Below are positions 25,903 through 34,559 of a stretch of DNA of 64,000 nucleotides, piece after piece. Below the pieces are notes generated by a model, which saw only the letters and a list, made by a program, of their open reading frames with translations, was not told where the DNA came from and did not search any database. The position numbers and the translations under genes are program-made. Origin of the DNA: Prevotella sp. BV3P1 (GTDB taxonomy: Bacteria; Bacteroidota; Bacteroidia; Bacteroidales; Bacteroidaceae); NCBI RefSeq assembly GCF_000479005.1, contig NZ_AWXC01000048.1, forward strand, positions 1 through 64,000. The letters run 5' to 3'. The stretch's first letter is position 1, and each line of letters starts with the position of its first letter.

Positions 25903-26727
25903 ATGAAAATAGGATTAGATGTGGGTGGCACGAATCTACGTGCTGCCCTTGTAAGTAAGCACAGCATTTTAAAAAAAGAGCAAGTGCAATGTCCTGCAGA
26001 CGGCTCTGTACAAGACGTGGTAGATGCATTATGTGGAATCATTGACAAACTCTTTGATGAGAATATAGAGTCCTTAGGAGCTGGCATACCATCAGTAGTC
26101 GACAGCGAGAGTGGCATTGTATATAATACGGCGAACATACCTTCGTGGAAAGAGGTAAGACTGAAGGAGATTCTGCACAAGCGTTACAATGTTCCGGTTG
26201 CAGTCGAAAATGATTCTAACTGTTTTGCATTAGGCGTTTCACTTCATGAACAAGATAACAAGTTTAAGCACATGGTTGGGATTACTCTGGGAACAGGACT
26301 TGGCTGTGGCGTTGTCATAAATGGAAAATTGTATAGAGGAGCAAATGGGGCCGCTGGTGAGATAGGCTCACTCCCTTATCTGGATAGTGATGTAGAACAT
26401 TATTGTGGCAGCATGTTCTTTTCTCGCTTCTGCCATAAAACAGCTCTACAGCTCTACAGTTTGGCAAAGAATGGTGATGCCGAGTCTATTGAAAAGTGGC
26501 ATGAGTTTGGCTGCCACATGGGAAACATGGTCAAGATGGTGATGTTTGCTTACGATCCAGATGCGATTTATTTTGGCGGAGGCATTTCACAAGCGTTCTC
26601 TCTGTTCGAGCAATCCATGAATGAAGTGATTAAGTCGTTCCCATATCCGAAATCGACAAAACTTCTACAAATCAGGCCCACCAGATTACAAGATGCGGCA
26701 CTGTTAGGAGCTGCCAGTCTTATTTAA
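25903..26727 (+). CDS. ROK-family sugar kinase
   Basis: 274 aa. ROK signature: N-terminal phosphate motif GLDVGGTNLRAALVS, then VENDSNCFALG with the catalytic Asp, and GITLGTGLGCGVVINGKLYRGANGAAGEIG. The zinc-binding CxCGxxGC site of many ROK proteins is reduced to HYCGSMFF, so zinc binding is doubtful. In this operon it probably phosphorylates the released monosaccharide (glucosamine, N-acetylglucosamine or glucose) in the cytoplasm. It is not a repressor, since there is no N-terminal HTH. Confidence 0.9.
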   Translation: MKIGLDVGGTNLRAALVSKHSILKKEQVQCPADGSVQDVVDALCGIIDKLFDENIESLGAGIPSVVDSESGIVYNTANIPSWKEVRLKEILHKRYNVPVAVENDSNCFALGVSLHEQDNKFKHMVGITLGTGLGCGVVINGKLYRGANGAAGEIGSLPYLDSDVEHYCGSMFFSRFCHKTALQLYSLAKNGDAESIEKWHEFGCHMGNMVKMVMFAYDPDAIYFGGGISQAFSLFEQSMNEVIKSFPYPKSTKLLQIRPTRLQDAALLGAASLI

Positions 26728-26767
26728 AATTCAAAAGCAAAAGAATAACCTATAAAACCAATAGACA

Positions 26768-29326
26768 ATGAAAGGAACATTAGTACATATACAACGACAC
26801 ATTGCATTGTTCTCACTACTTTTCTTTCTTGGAGTAACGACTTTGCCAGCTCGCATATTTGAGTTAAAAAATGGATGGATCTTGCAGGGTCGATACAAAG
26901 CTACTGTGCCATCAACCATTATGGGTGTATTGACAGACAATGGCGAATACAACGGTATACTTGAAGGAACCGCCTATAAGCAGATAGACCGCACACGGTT
27001 TGACAAGCCTTGGACGTACTCCAATACATTCAGTCTCACGGAAAATGATCGGAAGGGGCATGTCTTCTTAAAGCTTGATGGAATCAGTTACCGTGCAAAC
27101 ATTAAACTTAATGGGGGCCTAATTGCAGACACCTCAGTTGTGTATGGCACATATCGTCGCCATCTACTTGATATTACTTCTGTTGCGAAAGAGAAGAACA
27201 ATCTTCAGATTCAAGTGTATAGGGCTATGCCTGGCGAGCCCAATGCAGGATATGTGGACTGGAATCCAAGACCAGCCGATGAAAGTATGGGAATCATACG
27301 GCCAGTGAGTATTGTTACCTGTGGCGATGTGATGTTGACAAGTCCTGCAGTGTTCAGTGAGGTGAACATGGCCACGCTTGACGAAGCTTGGTTGACATTT
27401 TCTACTAAAATAACCAATTTGTCCGATCACGAGGTTCATGGTGAAATACATGCATCGTTTGGAGAAGTTGAGTTTACATATCCTATATCTCTACATGCTG
27501 GCGAACAACGGCTGTTGACACTTACGCCTGACCAGGTAAAGCAACTACATATAAAAAATCCAAGGTTGTGGTGGTGCCGGGGTTTAGGAACCCCGGAACT
27601 ATATAAAATGGACCTCACGTTCTTATCCAATGGGAAAATTCAAGACTCTAAGTCCTTCCAGTTTGGCATCCGTCAGGTAGGAGAATATTTCACCTCAGAT
27701 GGCGACCGTGGATTTACACTCAATGGTAAGCGTGTGCTTATTCGAGGAGGCGGATGGACCGATGATATTTTTATGAGAGATACGCCTGAGACAAATGCAG
27801 AGCAACTCTATAAAGTATGTGACATGAATCTTAATGCAATACGAATGGAAAATATTTGGGGAAAGTCGCAAGATATATTCAATCGATGTGACTCTCTCGG
27901 TATAATGGTACTTCCTGGTTGGACATGCCATTGGGAGTGGGAAGTATACCTTGGAAAATCCTGTGATGATTTATATGGATGTATGACATCGGAGAATGAC
28001 ATACGTTTGATGACACAATATTTTCATGACCAATTGCTTTGGTTGCGTAACCATCCGAGTATTATTTGCTGGTTTGTTGGGAGCGACAAGATACCTGTAC
28101 CTAAACTTGAACAGAATTATCAGCGACTACTTCGTAGATTTGATCCCTCTCGCTCGATAGTCACATCTGCAAAGAAATTAGAAAGCCAATTGTCTGGAAC
28201 CGCAGGCATGAAAATGGAAGGACCATACGACTATGTTGGACCGGCATATTGGTATGCACAGGAGGCTCCAGGCGGCGCGTTTGGCTTTAATACAGAAACT
28301 GGCATTGGAGCACAAATTCCACAGAAAGAGTCACTCAAACGTATGATAGGCAAAAATCTATGGCCGATTAACGAGACTTGGGAATATCATTGTACGGCAT
28401 CTCAAACTTCCATGAATTCTCTTAACCATCTACAGAAAGTCATTTCCTCGCGTTATGGTACGCCAACTACCTTAGACGATTTCTTACACAAGGCAGATTT
28501 AGCCAATTATGAGAGTACAAAGGCAATGTTTGAAGCTTTTCGTGTGAACACTCCACGCTCTACGGGCATTGTGCAATGGATGCTTAATTCTGCGCGTCCA
28601 GGATTGTACTGGCAACTATACGATTACTACGGGCAGCCAAATGCGTCATATTATTCGGTGAAAAAAGGTAACTCTCCAATACAGTTGATTTATAACTACG
28701 CATCAAAAAAAATCATCGCTGTCAATGAGTCGATACTTCCTGCACATGTTCATGCATCCATGAAAATATATTCTTTGGACGGAAGTCTGATCGATGAACA
28801 AAATACTGATATTTCTATTTCTGGTCAGAAGCATGAAATCATATTTAATACACCAGAAATAAAGGAAAACGCTTTTCTGTTCTTGAAACTCACCGATGCT
28901 AAACACAACATCATTTCCACCAACGAGTATGTTCTTGCAGAACAAATGGATATTTATGATTGGGAAGCTACCGACTGGATAACAACTCCAATAAAAAGGT
29001 ACGCTGACTATTCCGCTCTTGCAAAACTTGAAAGAGTGAAGCTTAACTTCAAAGCCGAATCAAGTAACAATGTCGAAGGGAAAAGTATCAATATTAGTGT
29101 GAATAATCCTAATAAAGTGGTTGCATTACTCATACGACTTGCCCTTACTGATCAGAAGGGGCATCTTGTGTATCCTGCATATTACACAGACAACTTCATC
29201 ACTTTGCAACCAGGTGAAAATAGGAATATAAGATGCAATCTCCCCAAAGGAGTTGATACCAAAGACCTGAAGTTACAGGCTGACGGGTGGAATCTGGCTG
29301 GAATCAGTGAGATAAAAATTAAATAG
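26768..29326 (+). CDS. GH2 family exo-beta-D-glucosaminidase-like glycoside hydrolase
   Basis: 852 aa with a signal peptide (LFSLLFFLGVTTLPA). A sugar-binding jelly-roll (about 30-180) and an Ig-like domain precede the TIM barrel. The barrel has NHPSIICWFVGSDKIPVPKLE and FNTETGIGAQIPQKESLKRM. These match exo-beta-glucosaminidases of the CsxA type, in which an Asp of the GSD motif and the Glu of NTET are the acid/base and nucleophile. Ordinary GH2 beta-galactosidases have NE here instead. It should release glucosamine from non-reducing ends of chitosan-like chains in the periplasm. The exact substrate is an inference; beta-mannosidase-type activity is the main alternative. Confidence 0.85.
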   Translation: MKGTLVHIQRHIALFSLLFFLGVTTLPARIFELKNGWILQGRYKATVPSTIMGVLTDNGEYNGILEGTAYKQIDRTRFDKPWTYSNTFSLTENDRKGHVFLKLDGISYRANIKLNGGLIADTSVVYGTYRRHLLDITSVAKEKNNLQIQVYRAMPGEPNAGYVDWNPRPADESMGIIRPVSIVTCGDVMLTSPAVFSEVNMATLDEAWLTFSTKITNLSDHEVHGEIHASFGEVEFTYPISLHAGEQRLLTLTPDQVKQLHIKNPRLWWCRGLGTPELYKMDLTFLSNGKIQDSKSFQFGIRQVGEYFTSDGDRGFTLNGKRVLIRGGGWTDDIFMRDTPETNAEQLYKVCDMNLNAIRMENIWGKSQDIFNRCDSLGIMVLPGWTCHWEWEVYLGKSCDDLYGCMTSENDIRLMTQYFHDQLLWLRNHPSIICWFVGSDKIPVPKLEQNYQRLLRRFDPSRSIVTSAKKLESQLSGTAGMKMEGPYDYVGPAYWYAQEAPGGAFGFNTETGIGAQIPQKESLKRMIGKNLWPINETWEYHCTASQTSMNSLNHLQKVISSRYGTPTTLDDFLHKADLANYESTKAMFEAFRVNTPRSTGIVQWMLNSARPGLYWQLYDYYGQPNASYYSVKKGNSPIQLIYNYASKKIIAVNESILPAHVHASMKIYSLDGSLIDEQNTDISISGQKHEIIFNTPEIKENAFLFLKLTDAKHNIISTNEYVLAEQMDIYDWEATDWITTPIKRYADYSALAKLERVKLNFKAESSNNVEGKSINISVNNPNKVVALLIRLALTDQKGHLVYPAYYTDNFITLQPGENRNIRCNLPKGVDTKDLKLQADGWNLAGISEIKIK

Positions 29327-29337
29327 AAGACCATTAC

Positions 29338-30501
29338 ATGATTCGTCTGATATTGCTTATAGATTTCACAGAAACCTACGCCACGGAATTATTACGGGGA
29401 ATACTTGATTATTCCCAATCTCACGAGCCCTGGGTTATATGTCGTATGCCTCCTTCATACCGTGTTGAGCATGGTATTGAAGGAGTGCTTCAGTGGGCAA
29501 GACAATGGAAAGCAGATGCCATCATCGGCCAGTTTAATAACAATGATGATGTAAGTGTCTTTGCTGAAAATGGAATAATAGCACTTGCACAAGATTTTAT
29601 TCAACGATTCCAGAACATACCTAATATTACGGGGGATTATATAGGCCAAGGCAATTTGGCTGCAGAGTTCTTCATAAAAAAGGGCTTTAGAAGTTTTGCT
29701 TTCTATGGCTATGCAAATGCGGTATGGAGCCAAGAACGTTGTAAAGGTTTCTCTGATACTATCAAGTCTTACGGATACCATTCACCTTCTATCTATATAA
29801 AGCAGTCACTTGAATATCTGTGGTATTATGACTTGGAACCGCTGGCTGAATGGCTGAGAAAATTACCTTCCTCCACGGCTATTCTAGCCTGCGATGACAC
29901 ACGAGCTAGCGTGATACTTGAAGTTTGTCGGATACTTAGGATCAAAGTTCCTTCAGAAATTGCTGTTTTAGGTGTTGATAATGATGAAATTACATGTACG
30001 CTTACATATCCTCTGCTATCGAGTATAAGTCTTGATGTTCGTCGTGCAGGTTACAATACTGCACAGTATATCGACCATGTGTTAAATCATAATTACAAGC
30101 GAGTTGACAATATCATGGTGGATTATATGGCAGTAATCGAAAGACAGTCAACTGACATATTTATGACGTCTAACAAGCATATTTTAACCGTTTTATCATT
30201 TATACATCAGTTTTATGCAGATAATCTCTCGGTGGACCGCCTTCTCAAACTTGTTCCTATGTCGCGTCGCTTATTGGAGAAAACTTTCAAAGCGGAAACT
30301 GGAACTTCCATCCATCAGTATATTTTGGATTTACGCTTTGAACGCATGAAACACAAATTGGTGTCCACAGATACACCAATTGCAGAACTTGCATTATTAA
30401 CAGGTCTTTCTGATGCCAAGAATGTCGCGCGTATGTTTAAAAAACGAATGGGTATCACTCCTCTTGAATACAGAGACAAGCATCGTTGTGAACATACATG
30501 A
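29338..30501 (+). CDS. XylR-type AraC family transcriptional regulator (PUL 1)
   Basis: 387 aa. The N-terminal two thirds is a LacI/periplasmic-binding-like sugar sensor (MIRLILLIDFTETYATELLRGI, ILACDDTRASVILEVCR, VLGVDNDEITC). The C-terminal about 100 residues are an AraC DNA-binding domain with two helix-turn-helices (LSVDRLLKLVPMSRRLLEK, TPIAELALLTGLSDAKNVAR). It starts 11 nt after the hydrolase gene, so it is part of the operon. A direct cytoplasmic sugar signal, such as the freed amino sugar, probably controls the operon through it. Confidence 0.9.
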   Translation: MIRLILLIDFTETYATELLRGILDYSQSHEPWVICRMPPSYRVEHGIEGVLQWARQWKADAIIGQFNNNDDVSVFAENGIIALAQDFIQRFQNIPNITGDYIGQGNLAAEFFIKKGFRSFAFYGYANAVWSQERCKGFSDTIKSYGYHSPSIYIKQSLEYLWYYDLEPLAEWLRKLPSSTAILACDDTRASVILEVCRILRIKVPSEIAVLGVDNDEITCTLTYPLLSSISLDVRRAGYNTAQYIDHVLNHNYKRVDNIMVDYMAVIERQSTDIFMTSNKHILTVLSFIHQFYADNLSVDRLLKLVPMSRRLLEKTFKAETGTSIHQYILDLRFERMKHKLVSTDTPIAELALLTGLSDAKNVARMFKKRMGITPLEYRDKHRCEHT

Positions 30502-30835
30502 TTATGCATAAAATATTTGTTAGCTTTTAACTCAAATTATAGGAAGAAAATTTGGATTAAAGGGCGTGGATGAAATGAACGACATGCGGAATATACGCAA
30601 CTGTGGTGATCAATGATTATAAATCTTCTTGCAAAAACACTTTCACATGCTTGGCGTATCTCACTTTGATTTTGAATCAGCCAAGCAGTTGTGGATAATA
30701 AGTGAATATGACTGCGTATAAACTGTCGTTTTGATTTTATTAGCAGCGATGGCTATAAGGACGAATCTCGGGAGTATTAATGGCTGCTTGAGAGAAAAAC
30801 TACAGGGTTTATGGGTGAATGTAGATGAATTTAAT
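30502..30835. other. Intergenic region between PUL 1 and mlaE
   Basis: I see no gene or clear terminator. It is AT-rich, and the mlaE promoter is at its right end. Confidence 0.4.
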
Positions 30836-30843
30836 TACTTTTG
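30836..30843 (+). promoter_or_regulatory. -7 promoter element of mlaE-mlaF
   Basis: TACTTTTG, 27 nt before ATG 30871. This decides the start: the open frame reaches upstream to 30841, but that would overlap the promoter. Confidence 0.7.
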
Positions 30844-30870
30844 CAAAAGGTATTCAAACTCGCATCAAGA

Positions 30871-31623
30871 ATGATTATAAAGCTGTTGATAACATATCTG
30901 ACCACTTTCGGTGAGTACTTGATTCTGATGGGGCGCACGTTCAGGCGCCCCGAGCGCATGCGCATGTTTTTCAAACGTTATGTCAAGGAGATGTGTCAGT
31001 TGGGTGTCGATTCGATACCACTCGTGTTGTTGATATCGTTTTTCATCGGTGCTGTCATCTGCATCCAGATGAAAGTCAACGTACAGAGTCCGTGGATGCC
31101 TCGGTGGACCACGGGTTATGTTACCCGTGAAATCTTCTTATTGGAGTTTGCCAGCGCGTTCATGTGCTTGATTCTGGCTGGAAAGGTGGGGTCTAACATT
31201 GCTTCTGAATTGGGTACTATGCGGGCGACCCAGCAGATTGATGCCCTTGATATCATGGGTGTGAATCCGGCCAGCTACCTCATTCTTCCCAAGATAGCCG
31301 GATTGATTACCATTATGCCCTTCCTGGTAATCTTCAGCTCGGTTGCCGGTATCATTGGCGCTTACGGTACGGCGTATAGTGGCGTGCTCACTCCAGACGA
31401 CTTGACGGCAGGTTTACAATATTCGTTTAACGTATGGTTTGTATGGATGAGTATCATCAAGAGCATCGTCTTCGCGTTCATCATTGCCAGCGTTTCTTCT
31501 TTCTATGGCTTTTCGGTACAGGGAGGCTCGGTTGAGGTGGGCGAGGCTTCCACGAACGCCGTGGTGAGCAGTTCTGTGTTGGTGTTGTTTGCTGACGTGT
31601 TCCTCACTCCGTTGCTGAGTTGA
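30871..31623 (+). CDS. mlaE: MlaE-family permease of a phospholipid/lipid ABC transporter
   Basis: 250 aa, a membrane protein with five or six hydrophobic segments. It has the MlaE patterns LLISFFIGAVICIQMK, ELGTMRATQQIDALDIMGVNPASYLILPK and the C-terminal GFSVQGGSVEVGEASTNAVVSS. It forms the inner-membrane channel that works with MlaF in retrograde phospholipid transport or outer-membrane lipid balance. No MCE-domain gene (mlaD) is next to it in this window. Confidence 0.93.
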   Translation: MIIKLLITYLTTFGEYLILMGRTFRRPERMRMFFKRYVKEMCQLGVDSIPLVLLISFFIGAVICIQMKVNVQSPWMPRWTTGYVTREIFLLEFASAFMCLILAGKVGSNIASELGTMRATQQIDALDIMGVNPASYLILPKIAGLITIMPFLVIFSSVAGIIGAYGTAYSGVLTPDDLTAGLQYSFNVWFVWMSIIKSIVFAFIIASVSSFYGFSVQGGSVEVGEASTNAVVSSSVLVLFADVFLTPLLS

Positions 31624-31653
31624 GTTTTTCAAAGTTTCAGAGTTGTTGAGTTT

Positions 31654-32412
31654 ATGATAGAGGTAAAAAACTTAAATAAATCGTTTGGCGAGAAACAAGT
31701 ATTGCGCGACATCAACGTCCGATTCGAGGATGGGAAAACCAATCTGATCATTGGACAGAGCGGTTCGGGCAAGACGGTTTTGGTGAAGAATATCGTTGGT
31801 CTGCTCACGCCCGACAGCGGGCAGGTGCTTTATGACGGGCGTGACTTTGTGGCGATGAGAAAGCGAGAACAGGTGATGATGCGTAGGGAAATGGGGATGG
31901 TGTTTCAAAATTCTGCCCTGTTCGACTCAATGTCGGTACTCGAGAATGTGATGTTCCCATTGGATATGTTTTCTACGAAGAACTATCGCGACAGGGTGAA
32001 GCGAGCACTTGAATGTCTGGACCGCGTGAACCTGGTGGAGGCGAAAGACAAGGCTCCAGGTGAGCTGTCGGGCGGCATGCAGAAGCGTGTGGCCATCGCG
32101 CGCGCCATCGTGCTGAACCCCAAATATCTCTTCTGTGACGAACCCAACTCGGGGCTTGATCCAAAGACCTCGTTGATTATAGACCAATTGCTGTCGGGCA
32201 TTACCAAAGAGTTTGGCATGACCACCATCATCAACACCCACGACATGAACTCGGTGATGGAGATTGGCGAGCATATCACTTTCATCTATCATGGCCGCGT
32301 GGAGTGGGAGGGAAATAAGGATAATGTGGTGAATTCGGATAACAAGAAGCTGAACGGTCTGGTCTTCGCCTCCGATTTGTTCAAGAAAGTAAAGCAGGCC
32401 GAAAACGAATGA
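31654..32412 (+). CDS. mlaF: MlaF-family ABC transporter ATP-binding protein
   Basis: 252 aa. Walker A GQSGSGKTVL, signature LSGGMQKRVAIARA, Walker B YLFCDEPNSGLDP, switch His in INTHDMNSV. It is the ATPase partner of the preceding MlaE permease (30-nt gap). The C-terminus is a short tail beyond the core domain. Confidence 0.93.
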   Translation: MIEVKNLNKSFGEKQVLRDINVRFEDGKTNLIIGQSGSGKTVLVKNIVGLLTPDSGQVLYDGRDFVAMRKREQVMMRREMGMVFQNSALFDSMSVLENVMFPLDMFSTKNYRDRVKRALECLDRVNLVEAKDKAPGELSGGMQKRVAIARAIVLNPKYLFCDEPNSGLDPKTSLIIDQLLSGITKEFGMTTIINTHDMNSVMEIGEHITFIYHGRVEWEGNKDNVVNSDNKKLNGLVFASDLFKKVKQAENE

Positions 32413-32429
32413 GGATAAACAGCATTTGG

Positions 32430-32638
32430 CAGGTTTCTGCAGTATTAGGCTTAAATTGGTGTGTGGTTTTGTCTGCCTCCATTGGACGGAGATATTGAAC
32501 AAAACGAAAATAGCTAACCTCTCCAAGAAATTTTGCAGCCTTGGATGAATCATCAATATTTAAGCCTCTACTTTTTAGTAGTTCTATTTGTTCTGAAATA
32601 GGGAGAGCCAGCTTAGTGTATGATCTTAATGTACTCAT
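32430..32638 (-). pseudogene. 5' remnant of an AbiF/AbiD-like (Abi_2) gene
   Basis: From ATG 32638 on the minus strand the protein begins MSTLRSYTKLALPISEQIEL, then ...SRGLNIDDSSKAAKFLGEVSYFRFVQYL. This is the usual start of Abi_2 (abortive infection) proteins, which are about 300 aa. Likeness stops after some 65 residues (FKPNT), and the frame ends shortly after, within mlaF. Only the N-terminal fifth remains, so it should be inactive. Loss of the 3' part next to mlaF suggests a deletion. Confidence 0.75.
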
Positions 32639-32639
32639 A

Positions 32640-32696
32640 AAAAGCAAAAGACCCGCCCTGGTTCGCTGTTCAAATGGGAAGCGTGGCGGATTCTGT
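32640..32696 (-). ncRNA. Candidate abiF-type non-coding RNA
   Basis: Directly upstream of the abi remnant, the minus-strand RNA can form an outer stem ATCCGCC (32691-32685) with GGCGGGT (32657-32651). A nested stem CGCT/AGCG (32683-32680 with 32667-32664) lies inside, and a T-rich tail TCTTTTGC follows. A -7 box (32702-32709) lies just before it. Conserved structured RNAs upstream of abiF genes are known (abiF RNA motif). I match this by position and shape from memory, not by a model search. Confidence 0.55.
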
Positions 32697-32701
32697 TGCT
32701 A

Positions 32702-32729
32702 CAAAGTTATGAACAATCATTGGATAATA
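32702..32729 (-). promoter_or_regulatory. Promoter of the abiF-like RNA
   Basis: On the minus strand TTTG is followed after 20 nt by TAACTTTG (32709-32702), a full Bacteroidota -33/-7 pair. The expected start of transcription is about 32696, at the 5' side of the folded RNA. Confidence 0.6.
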
Positions 32730-33040
32730 CAAACTTTTAAGCAAAAAAACACGAAAAAGTTACTTGTGGGCAAAAAAGTAGATGCAACATATTTGCGGCT
32801 GTTGCGATAGGCTTGTTGGCAGTTTCATTTGGTGCAATCATATATAGGCTAAGAAGTGGGTTTCTTAAAGCATGTCTTTTAGCCCCTTTATGCAAAGGGT
32901 TAAGGCGGTTAAAGCAATGAGTTTGCGTGCTAATCTCCATGAGTTAATAACAGTCTGATTTATAGCTGATTATTTTGCCGCAATTGCGTTAAAAAATCAA
33001 ATAATTCAGAGTGAAGTTAGGAGATTAGGGTAAAAATGCG
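32730..33040. other. Intergenic region before tig
   Basis: No gene seen. Only the tig promoter at its right end is recognisable. Confidence 0.4.
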
Positions 33041-33048
33041 TAATTTTG
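33041..33048 (+). promoter_or_regulatory. -7 promoter element of tig
   Basis: TAATTTTG, 48 nt before the tig start codon. Confidence 0.6.
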
Positions 33049-33096
33049 CCATTCATTTGAAAACAACAAAAATAATCATAAATCAAAACTTTAAAG

Positions 33097-34452
33097 ATGA
33101 ATATTTCATTTGAGAATCCCGACAAGATCAATGGTCAGTTGACCGTGACAGTCGAAGAGTCCGATTACAAAGAGGATGTCGAGAAGACATTGAAAGATTA
33201 TCGTAAGAAGGCCAACATGCCAGGTTTCCGTCCCGGACAGGTTCCGATGGGAATGATTAAGCGCCAGTATGGCCCCGCCGTTAAGATGGACGTCATCAAT
33301 AAGCAGGTGGGCAGGAAGGTCTACGATTATATCAAAGAGAACAATATTCCGATGCTGGGCGAACCTCTGGCATCTGAGAAGCACGACGCGGTGGATCTTG
33401 AGAAGGATGCTCCTTATACCTTTGTGTTTGATATCGCCGTAGCGCCCGAATTCAAGATTGAACTCAATGGCAAGAACAAGATTGATTATTACAAGATACA
33501 GGTTGACGACAAGCTGATTGACCAGCAGGTGGATTCGTTTGCCGCTCGGATGGGCGAGTATGTCAAAGCAGAAACTTTCGAAGGCAATGACATGCTGAAG
33601 GGTGACCTGCGCGAGCTCGATGAGCAAGGCAACACCAAGGAAGGTGGTCTGACGGTTGAGGCTGCCGTGTTGATGCCCTCTTATATTAAGGTGGAGGAAG
33701 AAAAGAAGAAGTTTGATGGTGCCAAACTGGGTGACATCATCACCTTTAATCCGCGTAAGGCCTACGCCAGCGATGTAGAATTGGCTTCGTTCTTGAAGAT
33801 TGATAAAGAACAGGTGAAAGACCATGAAGGCGACTTCAGCTATCAAATCACCGAAATCAGTCGTTTCCAAAACCATGCAGTGAATCAGGAACTGTTCGAC
33901 AACATCTATGGCAAGGACGCTGTGAAGGATGAAAAACAATTCCGTGAGAAGATAGCCGAGGGACTGAAAGCACAACTCGAGGGCGAGAGCGACTACAAAT
34001 TCTTGTTGGATACCCGTGCTTATGCTGAAAAGAAGGTTGGAAAACTGGAATATCCTGACGAACTGTTGAAGCGTATCATGCGTAAAAACAATCCCGATAA
34101 GGATGAGGCGTTTGTAGAAAAGAATTATGACGAGAGCCTCAAGCAGCTCACTTGGCACCTGATTAAAGAGCAGTTGGTGAAAGCACATGATATCAAGGTA
34201 GAGGACCAAGATGTCAAAGAAGTGGCGCGTGCTGCCGCTCGTGCCCAGTTCGCTCAATATGGTATGAGCAATGTTCCCGATGAGTATATCGACAATTATG
34301 TCAACGATTTGTTGAAAAAGCAAGAGAGCGTAGATGCTTTCATCGATCGTGCAGTAGACACGAAGCTGACACAGGCCTTGAAAAATTCAGTGAAATTGAA
34401 TGAGAAAGAAATTTCACTGGATGACTTTCAGAAGATGATGGAAGAGAAATAA
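33097..34452 (+). CDS. tig: Trigger factor, ribosome-associated chaperone
   Basis: 451 aa. The ribosome-binding N-terminal domain has the signature PGFRPGQVPMGMIKRQYG (the usual GFRxGxxP). A middle isomerase-like domain (GDLRELDEQGNTKEGG...) and a long helical C-terminal chaperone domain follow. It protects nascent chains at the ribosome exit tunnel. It is followed by clpP and clpX, the common tig-clpP-clpX order. Confidence 0.94.
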   Translation: MNISFENPDKINGQLTVTVEESDYKEDVEKTLKDYRKKANMPGFRPGQVPMGMIKRQYGPAVKMDVINKQVGRKVYDYIKENNIPMLGEPLASEKHDAVDLEKDAPYTFVFDIAVAPEFKIELNGKNKIDYYKIQVDDKLIDQQVDSFAARMGEYVKAETFEGNDMLKGDLRELDEQGNTKEGGLTVEAAVLMPSYIKVEEEKKKFDGAKLGDIITFNPRKAYASDVELASFLKIDKEQVKDHEGDFSYQITEISRFQNHAVNQELFDNIYGKDAVKDEKQFREKIAEGLKAQLEGESDYKFLLDTRAYAEKKVGKLEYPDELLKRIMRKNNPDKDEAFVEKNYDESLKQLTWHLIKEQLVKAHDIKVEDQDVKEVARAAARAQFAQYGMSNVPDEYIDNYVNDLLKKQESVDAFIDRAVDTKLTQALKNSVKLNEKEISLDDFQKMMEEK

Positions 34453-34482
34453 CGTTTTTTCACTTAAAAAACTTCTTGTAAC

Positions 34483-34549
34483 AAGAGGTTATCGACTTTT
34501 TTTATTAACTTTGTATAATCGAGGTTTTAAAAAGTGTCGATAACCTCTT
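34483..34549 (+). promoter_or_regulatory. 14-bp inverted repeat around the clpP promoter
   Basis: AAGAGGTTATCGAC (34483-34496) and its exact complement (34536-34549) flank a 39-nt spacer with the -7 element TAACTTTG (34506-34513). The right arm ends 10 nt before the clpP start. It could be an operator for a dimeric regulator, or a terminator/attenuator for tig. It is not the CIRCE heat-shock element. Confidence 0.65.
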
Positions 34550-34559
34550 TTATATTATA

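Noticed and set aside
33106..34323. 405-codon minus-strand open frame inside tig
   Set aside because: It is wholly antisense to a well-recognised trigger factor gene; the amino-acid make-up is implausible for a protein.
34483..34549. CIRCE heat-shock operator before clpP
   Set aside because: The arms do not match TTAGCACTC and the spacer is 39 nt instead of 9.
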